NCBI RefSeq assembly: GCF_024498195.1
Contig: NZ_CP101824.1
Location: 1,364,001-1,428,000, forward strand
Reading direction: 5' to 3'
Length of the DNA: 64,000 nucleotides
From: Halovivax cerinus
GTDB lineage: Archaea > Halobacteriota > Halobacteria > Halobacteriales > Natrialbaceae
This document shows positions 1-9,159 of this stretch, in pieces. The notes under the pieces are model-generated. The model saw nothing but the letters and a program-made list of their open reading frames with translations, was not told where the DNA came from and searched no databases. Position numbers and translations under genes: made by a program. Within the stretch, counting starts at the first letter, position 1. The number at the start of each line of letters is the position of its first letter.

Positions 1-170
1 ACCGATCGTCCCTCGTCGCCGGTCGCCGACCGATGACCAAGCGGTGTGGGGTAGGTCACACCGAGGCATAATCAGGGTTTCTGCAGGGGCAGTCGGGGCG
101 TCGAATCCGTCTGGATACGCGGCGACGGAGTGTCGTCCGGTGACGTCGCGGGGTGTCGCCCAGGTCGACG

Positions 171-1958
171 TCAGTCGCGTCGGTCGTCGCGCAGGTCGGC
201 GGTGGCGTCGCGGTCGAGTTCACCGTCGGCCGAGACGACGACGCCGTAGTCCGCGCGGGCGGCCTCGGGCGAGACGTAGCCGTCGACGACGTCCTCGCGA
301 ACGGCCTCGGGGTCGCGGTCGAGCGGGTCGCCGTAGCCGCCTCCGCCGCCGGAACGGTTCGAGAGTACCTCACCCGGCTCGAACGAGCCGCGCATCATGC
401 CGACCCACTCCTTGTCGTCGTCCGGGTAGTCGTCGTTGTTGTCCGCGAAGAGCTGTACCCGGTCGCCGGCGTCGGGACCGTCTTCGCCGAGGTCGAGCGC
501 GACCACGTTCTTCGCGCCGGCCTCGCCGCCCTCGAGACCCCAGCCCTCGGTCTTCGTCTTCTTGGTGATCGTTAGGGCATCCGTCGGGTGGGTGAAGCGG
601 TAGTCCCGGCGGATGCCGAGGCCGCCGCGCTTTCGCCCGGGGCCGCCCGAATCCTGCCGGAGGGAGAGTTCGTCGAACTCGACGGGCGCCTTGTTCTCGA
701 AGACCTCGATCGGGATGTTCCGGACCATCGTCTGGACGTAGTGCATCAGCGCGTTCGGGCCGTCTCGCTCGCCCGTCGCGCCCCAGCCGACGGCCTCGTT
801 GTTCGCCTCGACGAACGATCGGCCCGTCTCGGGGTCCTCCCCGTAGAGCATCACGCTGGCGACGTCGCCGCCGGTGCTCGCCGGGATGCGATCGGGCATC
901 CCCTTCGCGAGCGCCTTGAACGCGACGTCGACGGCGAGTATCGACGCCCAGAGCGTGTACGTCGGCGCGGGATACTGGGCGTTGAAGAGGTTCCCCTCGG
1001 GCGCGACGATCTCGACCGGCTCGTAGTGGCCGTGGTTCGCCGTCTCCTCGGGCGTCGTCAGCGTCTTCAGACAGAACTTGCAGATCGCCTCCGTGCGCCC
1101 GTAGGGGACGTTGATCGGGCCGGTCACCGCGTCGGACGACCCCGAGAAGTCGAAGGCGATGTCGTCGCCGTCGATCGTCACCTCGATCTCGATCCTGACG
1201 AGGTCGTCGGTGATGCCGTCGTTGTCGACGTAGTCGACCGCGGACCAGGTCCCGTCGGGGAGTGCCGCGACCCCCTCGCGGGCCCGCGTCTCCCCGTGGT
1301 CGACGATTCTGTCGACGGCCGTCTCGACCGTCTCCGTCCCGTACTTCTCGTGGAGGCCGCGCAGGCGCTCGGCACCGGTGCGCAGGGCGGCGATCTGGGC
1401 GTTGAGGTCGCCGATCACCTTGTCGGGGATGCGGGAGTTGAAGCGAATGATGTCGAGGATCTCCTCGTCGGGCTCGCCGCCCTTGTAGACCTTCGTCCCC
1501 GGGAAGATGACGCCCTCCTGGTGCATGTTCGTCGAGTCGAGGACGTAGCCCTCGTCCTTCGCCCCCAGGTCGAGCCAGTGGGCCCGGCTCGCGGTGTAGC
1601 CGACCAGCTCGTCGTCCAGGAAGACGGGCGCGAACAGGCACACGTCGAGCGTGTGCGAGGAGTTCCAGTACGGGTAGTTGAGCACGATGACGTCGCCCGG
1701 CTCCAGATTCTCCTCACCGACGTGCTCGACACCCTTGCGGACGCTGACGTCGTTCGCCCCCAGGAAGAGCGAGAGGCCGGGCGAGTCGGCCAGGAGGCGC
1801 AGGTCGGCGTCGTACATCGAGAGGCCGAAGTCGAAGATCTCGTAGATGATCGTGTTGTACGCCGTCCGCGTGAGCGTCCGTTGCATCTCCGTCGCGGCGG
1901 AGTTCAGGTAGTTGCGGACGACGGCCACCGTCGCCGGATCGACGTCGGCGCCCGTCAT
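171..1958 (-). CDS. hyuB: Hydantoinase/oxoprolinase B subunit, second copy
   Basis: Homologue of the B subunit of ATP-dependent N-methylhydantoinase / 5-oxoprolinase, which with the A subunit opens a cyclic amide ring in the cytoplasm. The 595-residue protein has the family's glycine-rich C-terminal signature SNRSGGGGGYGDPLDRDP and the conserved RQDSGGPG block. I chose the ATG at 1958 because a GGAGGTG ribosome site (1967-1973) lies 8 bases upstream and homology starts there; an open extension to 2057 is repetitive and probably non-coding. It is the last gene of the minus-strand run hyuA, hyuB, M24 peptidase, hyuB. It is clearly paralogous to the gene at 3621-5429, and the last ~190 bases are almost identical between the two. 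Which ring compound is cleaved cannot be read from the sequence. Confidence 0.9.
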   Translation of the reverse strand: MTGADVDPATVAVVRNYLNSAATEMQRTLTRTAYNTIIYEIFDFGLSMYDADLRLLADSPGLSLFLGANDVSVRKGVEHVGEENLEPGDVIVLNYPYWNSSHTLDVCLFAPVFLDDELVGYTASRAHWLDLGAKDEGYVLDSTNMHQEGVIFPGTKVYKGGEPDEEILDIIRFNSRIPDKVIGDLNAQIAALRTGAERLRGLHEKYGTETVETAVDRIVDHGETRAREGVAALPDGTWSAVDYVDNDGITDDLVRIEIEVTIDGDDIAFDFSGSSDAVTGPINVPYGRTEAICKFCLKTLTTPEETANHGHYEPVEIVAPEGNLFNAQYPAPTYTLWASILAVDVAFKALAKGMPDRIPASTGGDVASVMLYGEDPETGRSFVEANNEAVGWGATGERDGPNALMHYVQTMVRNIPIEVFENKAPVEFDELSLRQDSGGPGRKRGGLGIRRDYRFTHPTDALTITKKTKTEGWGLEGGEAGAKNVVALDLGEDGPDAGDRVQLFADNNDDYPDDDKEWVGMMRGSFEPGEVLSNRSGGGGGYGDPLDRDPEAVREDVVDGYVSPEAARADYGVVVSADGELDRDATADLRDDRRD

Positions 1959-1966
1959 CGTGATCG

Positions 1967-1973
1967 CACCTCC
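1967..1973 (-). promoter_or_regulatory. Ribosome binding site of second hyuB
   Basis: GGAGGTG on the minus strand, 8 bases before the ATG at 1958. It decides the start against the longer open frame. Confidence 0.7.
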
Positions 1974-1980
1974 ACTGTGG

Positions 1981-2055
1981 AGACCGAACCGCGCGAGACG
2001 GAGGCCGGGCCGCGCGAGACTGAGACCGAACCGCGCGAGGCGGCGACCGGGCCAC
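1981..2055. repeat. 21-bp tandem repeat, ~3.5 copies
   Basis: The unit agaccgaaccgcgcgagacgg is repeated with a few substitutions, starting at 1981, 2002, 2023 and (partial) 2044. It lies in the gap just before the second hyuB. Confidence 0.75.
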
Positions 2056-2184
2056 ATGCGAGATCGTCGGTACGACCTTCGACGGGTCGCCGTCGAATCG
2101 GTTCGCCGCCGCTCGGGTGCGAATCGGTCGCGTGACCGTCGTCTATCGCCGGTACGTGACGACCACCTGTCGTCGGTGTCGTCT

Positions 2185-2257
2185 CTCTCATCGGTGTGGT
2201 ATCAAGATCTCTCATCTGTGTGCTATCGAGGTCTCTCTCATCTGTGTGCTGTCAGGG
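2185..2257. repeat. 24-bp tandem repeat, 3 copies
   Basis: Three copies of ctctcatctgtgtgctatcg plus four variable bases start at 2185, 2209 and 2235, with a 2-base insertion before the third. The last copy runs over the stop codon of the M24 peptidase gene (2252-2254), so the duplication touches the coding end. Confidence 0.75.
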
Positions 2258-3364
2258 CGTCTCCCACGTACGCGGGCTGTGATTCAATCGGTCGCAGCCG
2301 TCCTCGGTGACGACGACGATGTCCTCGATGCGGACCCCGTACTCCCCCTCGAGGTAGATCCCCGGCTCGACGCTGTGGACCATCCCCGGTTCGAGGACCT
2401 GGTCGTTGCCCGCGACGATGTACGGCGCCTCGTGGACGTCGAGGCCGAGGCCGTGCCCCGTCCGGTGGATGAATCGCTCGCCGTAGCCCGCTTCCTCGAC
2501 GACCGACCGCGCCGCCGCGTCGACAGCGCCGGCCGTGACGCCGGGCTCGACGGCGTCGATCGCCGCCTCGAGCGCCTCGCGGACGATACCGTGGACCGCG
2601 GCGTATCCCTCCGGCGGATCGCCGCCGAAGACCATCGTCCGGGTCTGATCGCCCGGATAGCCGTCGACGGTCGTCCCGAAGTCGAGGACGACCGGCTCGC
2701 CCGCCTCGATCGTCCGATCCCCGTGCCGGTGGTGGGGCAGGGCGCCGTTCGGACCGGAGCCGACGACGGGTTCGAACGAGACGCCGTCGCCGCCCCGCGA
2801 CGCGAGTTCGTCGCGGATCCGGTCGGCGAGTTCCGTCTCGGTCATCCCGACCGCGTCGGCACCCAGCGCGCGGACGGCCTCCGACGCCGCGTCGGAGACC
2901 CGTCCGGCCTCGCGAAGCGCCGCGAGTTCGGTCTCGTCCTTCGTAATTCGCAGGTCGTCTATCACCTCGCTCGCCAGACCGAACGACGCGTCGGGCAGGG
3001 CCTCTTGCAGGTCGAGGCTGAACTGCGCGAACATGCGGTCGTCGAGTAGCACCTCGCCGCCGTCGACGCCGAGGCGGTCGAGGACGTCGCAGACGACGGC
3101 CATCGGATCGTCGCCGTCGTCCCAGGTGTCGACGTCGTCTACGTACGTCGCGGCGACGATCTGGTCTGCGTACATCGTCGGCGCGACGAGGGCGAACCCG
3201 GTCGGCGTCACGAACGCGAACAGGTGGCGTTCGCCGGGCTCCTCGGAGAACCCGGTGAGGTAGTAGAGGTTCGAACTCGGGAACAGGACCAGTGCGTCTA
3301 CCTCCCGGTCGGCGAGGGCGTCCTGACAGCGGTGCAAGCGGTCTTCGAACGTCGTGGGTTGCAT
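2252..3364 (-). CDS. M24 family metallopeptidase (Xaa-Pro peptidase/prolidase-like)
   Basis: The 370-residue protein has a creatinase-type N-terminal domain and a C-terminal M24 'pita-bread' domain. All five metal ligands are visible: the two Asp in VLDFG and GDQTRT, the His in TGHGLGLDVHE, the Glu in SVEPG and the Glu in RIED. It should therefore be a working dinuclear metallohydrolase and not a metal-free creatinase. The ATG at 3364 is preferred because homology starts at MQPTTFEDRL; an upstream extension to 3439 is low-complexity. It lies between the two hyuB genes in the same orientation. This suggests it hydrolyses an amide or imide bond in the product of the ring-opening enzyme, but prolidase or ectoine-hydrolase-like roles are also possible. 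Confidence 0.85.
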   Translation of the reverse strand: MQPTTFEDRLHRCQDALADREVDALVLFPSSNLYYLTGFSEEPGERHLFAFVTPTGFALVAPTMYADQIVAATYVDDVDTWDDGDDPMAVVCDVLDRLGVDGGEVLLDDRMFAQFSLDLQEALPDASFGLASEVIDDLRITKDETELAALREAGRVSDAASEAVRALGADAVGMTETELADRIRDELASRGGDGVSFEPVVGSGPNGALPHHRHGDRTIEAGEPVVLDFGTTVDGYPGDQTRTMVFGGDPPEGYAAVHGIVREALEAAIDAVEPGVTAGAVDAAARSVVEEAGYGERFIHRTGHGLGLDVHEAPYIVAGNDQVLEPGMVHSVEPGIYLEGEYGVRIEDIVVVTEDGCDRLNHSPRTWETP

Positions 3365-3390
3365 GGTAAAGCGATCGTGCGTGGGTCCGT

Positions 3391-3480
3391 CGAGCGGTCG
3401 GTTCGGGTTCGTGCGAGCGGTCGTGTGTCGGTCTGTCACGCCCGGTTCGTCGAACGGTCGTGTGTGGGTTGATCGAACGG
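3391..3480. repeat. Degenerate 23-bp repeats
   Basis: cgagcggtcg recurs at 3391 and 3414, and cgaacggtcg or its start at 3451 and 3474, both pairs 23 bases apart. They lie in the 256-base gap between hyuB and the M24 gene. Confidence 0.45.
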
Positions 3481-3620
3481 ATCGAACCGGTCGCGGTCGG
3501 TCGTAGTGGGGTGTGGTCGGGCAGTTCCGGCGTCCGTCTACGGTCGGTCACCGTGGAGCCGTCGTCGGGTACTCCCGGGTACCTCTGGGTGGGTTTCCGA
3601 GGGGGTGTCCCCGGATCTCC

Positions 3621-5429
3621 TCAGTCGCGTCGCTCGTCGCGCAGGTCGGCGGTGGCGTCGCGGTCGAGTTCGCCGTCGGCCGAGACGACGACGCCGTAGT
3701 CCTCGCGGGCGGCCTCGGGTGAGACGTAGCCGTCGACGACGTCCTCGCGGACGGACTCGGGATCGCGGTCGAGCGGGTCGCCGTAGCCACCTCCGCCGCC
3801 GGAGCGGTTCGAGATGATCTCGCCCGGTTCGAAGGAGCCGCGGAACATGCCCGCGTACTTCAGGTCGTCGTCGGCCGCGTCGTAGAGTTCGTCGTTGTCG
3901 ACGAGGATCTGGACACGCTCTTCCCAGCCGTCGTCGAGGTCGAGCGCGACCACGTTCTTCGCGCCGGCCTCGCCGCCCTCCATGCCCCAGCCCTCGGTCT
4001 TCGTCTTCTGGATGATCGAGAGGCCGCCCGTCGGGTGGGTGAAGCGGTAGTCGCGTTGGATGCCGAGTCCGCCGCGGTTTTCGCCCGGCCCGCCAGAATC
4101 CTGCCGGAGGGAGAGCTCGTCGAACTCGATGGGCGCTTTGTTCTCGAAGACCTCGATCGGGATGTTCCGGACCATGGACTCGGCGATGTGCATCAGCGCG
4201 TTCGGACCGTCGCGGACGTCGTTCGCACCCCAGCCGACGCCCTCGTTCAACGCCTCGACGAACTGCCGACCCGTCTCCGGGTCCTCGCCGTAGAGCATGA
4301 TGTCACAGAGGTCGCCGCCCGAGCTCGCAGAGACGCGCTCGGGAACGGCCTGCGCGAGCGCCTCGTAGATGACGTCGACGGCGAGGAAGGCCGTCCAGAG
4401 GGTGAACGTCGGCGCCGGGTACTCCGGGTGGAAGAGGTTGCCCGGCGGCACCTCCAGGGACAGCGGCGCGTACTGGCCCTCGTTCGAGTCCTCCTCCGGC
4501 GTCGTGATGCTCTTGAACGCCAGCTTCGCGAGCGTCTGGCTCATCCCGAGCGGGACGTTGAGCGGGGCGTCGACCTGATCGGACGAGCCCGAGAGATCGA
4601 CCGTGAACGCCTCGCCGTCGATGGTGACTTCGGCCTCGACCCGGATGAGATCGTCCGGATCGGACGTGATCCCGTCGGCGAAACCGACCGCGCTCCAGGT
4701 GCCGTCGGGCAACTCGGCGACGGCCTCGCGTGCCGACCGCTCGCCGTGATCGATGATCGAATCGATGGCGGTCTCGACCGTCTCCGTCCCGTACTTCTCG
4801 TGGACGCCGCGCAGGCGCTCGGCGCCGGTTCGCAGGGCGGCGATCTGGGCGTTGAGGTCGCCCAGCACCTTGTCGGGGATACGGGAGTTGAAGCGAATGA
4901 TGTCGAGGATCTCCTCGTCGGGCTCGCCGCCCTTGTAGACCTTCGTCCCCGGGAAGACGAGCCCCTCCTGGTGGACGTCCGTCGAGTCGAGGACGTAGCC
5001 GTCGTCCTTCGCGCCGAGGTCGAGCCAGTGGGCCCGACTCGCGGTGTAGCCGACGAGTTCACCCTCGAGGAACACCGGCATGAACACCAGCACGTCGAGG
5101 GTGTGCGTCGAACTCCAGTAGGGGTAGTTACACAGGATCACGTCGCCGGGCTCGAACTCCGCTTCGTCCAGGTGCTCGATGGTCCGGCGGAGGCCGTAGT
5201 CGTTCGCACCGAGGAACATCGAGAGGCCCGGTGAGTCCGCGATCAGGCGCTTGTCGGCGTCGTACATCGAGATCCCGAAGTCCAAGATCTCGTAGACGAT
5301 CGTGTTGTACGCCGTCCTGATGAGGGTGCGCTGCATCTCCGTCGCCGCAGACGTCAGGTAGTTCCGGATGACCTCGACGGTCGCCCCGTCGACGTCGTTC
5401 GGGGATCCGGCGGTGTTCGTGGCGCTCAC
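3621..5429 (-). CDS. hyuB: Hydantoinase/oxoprolinase B subunit, first copy
   Basis: The 602-residue B subunit partners the A subunit directly upstream. It has the RQDSGGPG block and the glycine-rich end SNRSGGGGGYGDPLDRDP. The start is a GTG at 5427-5429 that overlaps the TGA of hyuA (GTGA, 4 bases), so the two are translationally coupled; this copy is the likely obligate partner of HyuA. It shares most motifs with the second copy at 171-1958 at roughly two-thirds identity by eye, rising to about 95% at the DNA level over the final ~190 bases. Family members hydrolyse hydantoins, 5-oxoproline or related lactams at the cost of ATP. Confidence 0.92.
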   Translation of the reverse strand: MSATNTAGSPNDVDGATVEVIRNYLTSAATEMQRTLIRTAYNTIVYEILDFGISMYDADKRLIADSPGLSMFLGANDYGLRRTIEHLDEAEFEPGDVILCNYPYWSSTHTLDVLVFMPVFLEGELVGYTASRAHWLDLGAKDDGYVLDSTDVHQEGLVFPGTKVYKGGEPDEEILDIIRFNSRIPDKVLGDLNAQIAALRTGAERLRGVHEKYGTETVETAIDSIIDHGERSAREAVAELPDGTWSAVGFADGITSDPDDLIRVEAEVTIDGEAFTVDLSGSSDQVDAPLNVPLGMSQTLAKLAFKSITTPEEDSNEGQYAPLSLEVPPGNLFHPEYPAPTFTLWTAFLAVDVIYEALAQAVPERVSASSGGDLCDIMLYGEDPETGRQFVEALNEGVGWGANDVRDGPNALMHIAESMVRNIPIEVFENKAPIEFDELSLRQDSGGPGENRGGLGIQRDYRFTHPTGGLSIIQKTKTEGWGMEGGEAGAKNVVALDLDDGWEERVQILVDNDELYDAADDDLKYAGMFRGSFEPGEIISNRSGGGGGYGDPLDRDPESVREDVVDGYVSPEAAREDYGVVVSADGELDRDATADLRDERRD

Positions 5430-7471
5430 GCGTCATCGACCTCGCTGAGCAGGATGTGGCCGTAGTCGTCGATCGTCGCGGTCTGGTCCGAGTGGTAGAC
5501 GATGGTCGTCGTCGGCTCCTGGATGATGGCCGGACCCGGCAGTTCGTGTCCGGGCCGAAGTTGCTCGCGCTCGTAGACGTCGAACGGCACCTCCTCGCGC
5601 TCGGCGAAGCAGTACGCCTGGCGCGTCCCGACGGGGTCGACTGTGGGCTCGTCGGCGGGTTCCTGGGCCTCGATCGACGGCTTGTCGTTCTCGCCGATGG
5701 CGCGAACGCGCAGGTGGACGACCTCCGGCGGGTCGTCCATCGTGTGGCCGTAGCGCGACTCGTGGCGCGCCTCGAATCGGTCGCCGAGTTCGTCGAGGCT
5801 TTCGACGTCGTTCGCGTCGACCTCGACGGTGTGCTCCTGGCCGAGGTAGCGCATCTCGACGAACCGTTCGAGGGTTCGCTCGTCGTCTCCGAACCCTTCA
5901 GAACCGAGGGTCTCGGCGCCCTCGGTCTCGAGCTCGGCGAACTGGGCGTCGAACTCGTCGTAGTCCAGTTCGTCGAGGACGGTGATCGAGGTCTGGGCGA
6001 GGTCGTAGACCACGTCGGCCATGAGCATGCCCCAGGCGGAGAAGACCGACGGGGCGTGCGGGATGAGGACCTCCTTCGCGCCGATCTCTCGGGCCAGCAG
6101 CGGGACGAACAGCGATCCCGCGCCGCCGTAGGAGACCATGGTGAAGTCGCGCGGGTCGAGGCCCTTCTCGACGGTGATCTCGCGGATCGCACCGACGGTG
6201 TTGGCGAGCGTCACGTCGAAGACGCCGCGGGACGCCTCGTTCACCGACATGTCGAGCGGGTCGGCGAGGTGCTCTCGGATCCCGTCGACCGCGCTGGTCT
6301 GATCGAGGTCCATGTCGCCGCCGAGGAACGCGGCCGGGTCCATGTAGCCGAGCGCGACGGCGGCGTCGGTCACGGTGGGCTCCGTTCCCCCGCGCCCGTA
6401 GCAGATCGGACCCGGGTCGGCGCCGGCGCTCTTGGGCCCGACCTTGAGGAACTCACCGTCGTGCCAGGCGATCGAGCCGCCGCCGGCGCCGATCGTCCGG
6501 ATGTCGTAGACCGGGATCATCATCGGCATGTGCCCGAGCGAGGAGTCGTACTCGACGGCCGGCGAGCCGTCTTCGATGACGCAGGCGTCGAGGCTGGTCC
6601 CGCCCATGTCGACGGCGATCAGGTTGTCTCGATCGGTGACGTCGCCGACGTGTGAGGCTCCGATGAGGCCGCCGGCCGGTCCGGACAGGATCGTGTGGAC
6701 CGGTGCGGTCGTCGCGTTCTCGGCGGTCAGCGTGCCGCCGCCCGAGCGCGTGATGAAGAACGAGCCGTCGAAGCCGTCCTCCCGTAGCGCCCCGTCGAGT
6801 CGGTCGACGTAGGACTCGAAGATCGGCTTGATGTACGAGTCGAGGACGGCCGTACTCGTCCGCTCGTACTCGCGGTACTCGCCCGTGATGTCGGAAGACA
6901 GCGACAGGCTCACGTCGGGCACTTCGTCGCGGATGATCTCGGCCGCCTTCCGTTCGTGCACGCCGTTCCGGTAGGAGTGTAAGAAGCAGATCGCGATCGA
7001 CTCGACGTCACGTTCACGGACGAGTTCGCGGGCGGCCTCGCGGACCGCGTCCTCGTCCAGTGGTTCCGTCACCTCGCCGTTGGCGTCGATCCGACCGGGA
7101 ACGCCGATTCGGCGACGGCGGGGGACGATGAGGTCGGGCTTCTCGTAGCGGATGTCGTACATCGACTCGCGCTGGACGTTCGTTCGGCCGATCTCGAAGA
7201 CGTCGCGGAAGCCCTCGTTCGTGATGATCCCCGTCCGGGCACCCTCCCGCTCTAGGAACGCGTTGATCCCGAGCGTCGTTCCGTGGACGAACGCCTCGGT
7301 CTCGTCGAGGTCGGCACCCACCTTGTCGATGGCGTCGAGGACGCCGTCTTTCGGCTGATCGGGTGTCGTCGAGGCCTTCTCGACGGTGATGTCCCCGGTC
7401 TCTCTGTCGAACGTGATCGAATCGACGAACGTCCCGCCGATGTCCACTGCTAAGCGGTCTTGCAGCTCCAT
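5426..7471 (-). CDS. hyuA: Hydantoinase/oxoprolinase A subunit
   Basis: The 681-residue A subunit supplies the ATP-binding (ASKHA-like) half of the ring-opening enzyme. The N-terminal domain begins RLAVDIGGTFVDS, and the central domain has LIAVDMGGTSLDACVIEDG, both phosphate-binding glycine motifs. The catalytic middle contains IGAGGGSIAW and DPGPICYGRGG, as expected in this family. The ATG at 7471 gives the usual N-terminus; a TTG 15 bases upstream is in frame but less likely. Only one A subunit serves two B subunits in this window. The short upstream gap and absent Shine-Dalgarno sequence fit a leaderless message. Confidence 0.92.
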   Translation of the reverse strand: MELQDRLAVDIGGTFVDSITFDRETGDITVEKASTTPDQPKDGVLDAIDKVGADLDETEAFVHGTTLGINAFLEREGARTGIITNEGFRDVFEIGRTNVQRESMYDIRYEKPDLIVPRRRRIGVPGRIDANGEVTEPLDEDAVREAARELVRERDVESIAICFLHSYRNGVHERKAAEIIRDEVPDVSLSLSSDITGEYREYERTSTAVLDSYIKPIFESYVDRLDGALREDGFDGSFFITRSGGGTLTAENATTAPVHTILSGPAGGLIGASHVGDVTDRDNLIAVDMGGTSLDACVIEDGSPAVEYDSSLGHMPMMIPVYDIRTIGAGGGSIAWHDGEFLKVGPKSAGADPGPICYGRGGTEPTVTDAAVALGYMDPAAFLGGDMDLDQTSAVDGIREHLADPLDMSVNEASRGVFDVTLANTVGAIREITVEKGLDPRDFTMVSYGGAGSLFVPLLAREIGAKEVLIPHAPSVFSAWGMLMADVVYDLAQTSITVLDELDYDEFDAQFAELETEGAETLGSEGFGDDERTLERFVEMRYLGQEHTVEVDANDVESLDELGDRFEARHESRYGHTMDDPPEVVHLRVRAIGENDKPSIEAQEPADEPTVDPVGTRQAYCFAEREEVPFDVYEREQLRPGHELPGPAIIQEPTTTIVYHSDQTATIDDYGHILLSEVDDA

Positions 7472-7596
7472 GCATATAGGTTGCAAAGCGCAATCAAAAA
7501 CGTTCGGATTCCAGCAGGGGACCGCTCCTGACGGCCATCGACGCCGTCACCGACTCCCGCTCGACTCGACGCCCGCGAGGCGCCTACTCGCCGCGA

Positions 7597-9012
7597 TCAC
7601 CGGTCGTCGCGGCTTCGCGGTCGTCCGCCCGGACGGATCCGACGGTTGTAGTGACCAGCCGGACCCCGTCCCCTGGGCCCGCGTGCCTCCGCCGCGGACA
7701 CGTCTACCGTGTAGGCGCCGGTGAGACTGTCGCTGACGAAGACGAAGTCGCGCTCTGTGGCGTGGACGGCCTCCCAGGCGAACGGCGGCGACGTGATCCC
7801 GACCCGGTTCGGATCGGGGTCGAGCGAGTCGGCCCCAGCGACGGTGGCGAATCGCTCCGTCGGCGTCGGCTCGCGCGGCTCGGTGAGGTTGCACACCCAG
7901 GCGCCCTGGCGGTACCCGCCGTCTACGAGCAGCGTCTCGTCGCCGCTCGACACGACGTCGTGGAAGTGCGTCGTCCACCAGAACCGCTCTTCCTCACCCA
8001 TCGGGCGGGCGTCGGGCGCGTGGGTGAAACCGATCGGTTCCGGCTTTTCGAGCGATCCCCGATCCCAGCCGACGTCGAAGACGTGTTTGCCGCCCGGGAT
8101 TCCCGTCCGGCGCTCGTCGCCGACGACGAGGAGGTCGCGAGTCGGATCGTAGTCTACCTGGTGGCAGGTCTCGAAGCCGGGTTCGCCGAGTGCGGCGTAG
8201 TCCGGCTGCGGTCCGTACGCGAACCGGCCGCGCTCCGTGGGTACGTACGGATTGGCCGCGTCGTAGACGACGACCCCCTCGTCGGGTCCCACCGCGTACG
8301 CGGCGTAGAGCATCTCCCTATCTGGGTCGTAGGTGAGGTCGTGCGTCCCGCCGCTGGTCCCGGCTCGACCGACGAGTTCGGGTGACCCGGGTGCGCTCAC
8401 GTCCACCACCAGGACGCCGGCGTCGGCCGCCGGGTGGTGATCGACGAGGTAGAGCACGGGTTCCGCTGGCTGGGCGACGAATCGGTGGACGCCCACGTTC
8501 GGCGTCTCGAACACTGTGACGACCCGCGGTTCGGTCGGCGTTCCCTCGCGCCACCCGCAGTCGACGACTTCGATTCCCTTGGTCGTCCCCTCCAGGGATC
8601 GGTAGTACAGCCCCGCGCGATGGGCGTCGAAGCCGACCGCGTTCGTCCGGGTGCCGTCAGCGGTGGCGTCGAGTTCGTGGACGACGGTCGGCGACCCCGG
8701 CTCCGCGAGGTCGACCAGCGTGCTCGCGACCGCGCTCGACTCGGTCGGGAAGCCACCCAGGAGGCCCCACTCGGCGTCGGGCGAGAGCGCCGCGGCGGTG
8801 TAGAACGACGGATTGGAACCGATCGCGTGGCCGAGCGGCTCGATCCGACCGGGGACGCCCGCCCCGGATCGTGCGTGCGAGGTGTCGCCGGAGGCGTCGC
8901 CCGATTCGCCGTCGGTCGACCCGCTGTCGCCGGAACTGGCGCGCTCTCCGCATCCGGCCAGCGAGAACGCGGTCAGTCCCGACCCGGCGGCGAGCACCTG
9001 GCGTCGATACAT
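7597..9012 (-). CDS. Tat-type lipoprotein with LVIVD-like beta-propeller repeats
   Basis: The 471-residue secreted lipoprotein begins MYRRQVLAAGSGLTAFSLAGC. The twin arginine plus lipobox ending in Cys21 suggests Tat export and lipid anchoring outside the membrane. A Ser/Gly/Asp-rich linker (about 22-50) is followed by repeated blades with the pattern VLVVDVSAPGSPELVGRAG and VVVYDAANPYVPTERGRF, typical of LVIVD propellers. The start at 9012 is chosen because it puts the signal peptide at the N-terminus; an open extension to 9057 has no signal. It lies upstream of hyuA in the same orientation after a 125-base gap. Function unknown: ligand binding or an extracellular enzyme are possible. Confidence 0.8.
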   Translation of the reverse strand: MYRRQVLAAGSGLTAFSLAGCGERASSGDSGSTDGESGDASGDTSHARSGAGVPGRIEPLGHAIGSNPSFYTAAALSPDAEWGLLGGFPTESSAVASTLVDLAEPGSPTVVHELDATADGTRTNAVGFDAHRAGLYYRSLEGTTKGIEVVDCGWREGTPTEPRVVTVFETPNVGVHRFVAQPAEPVLYLVDHHPAADAGVLVVDVSAPGSPELVGRAGTSGGTHDLTYDPDREMLYAAYAVGPDEGVVVYDAANPYVPTERGRFAYGPQPDYAALGEPGFETCHQVDYDPTRDLLVVGDERRTGIPGGKHVFDVGWDRGSLEKPEPIGFTHAPDARPMGEEERFWWTTHFHDVVSSGDETLLVDGGYRQGAWVCNLTEPREPTPTERFATVAGADSLDPDPNRVGITSPPFAWEAVHATERDFVFVSDSLTGAYTVDVSAAEARGPRGRGPAGHYNRRIRPGGRPRSRDDR

Positions 9013-9159
9013 CGGTGTGCCGTTCCGTAGGCGGGCGGATAAACGTAGGTGCTCCACCGACCGGACGGAGAGGCCCGGGAATCGTGTTCTTTCCTCGCCT
9101 TTCGAGTCCGTTACCTGTCACAAATGTTCTTGATCCTCTTCGGTCCAGAAATACACGAG

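Noticed and set aside
1959-2057. N-terminal extension of the second HyuB
   Set aside because: It is translated 21-bp repeat sequence, and a strong ribosome site sits before the ATG at 1958.
2252-3364. Creatinase (creatine amidinohydrolase)
   Set aside because: Creatinases lack the metal ligands; all five ligands are present here.
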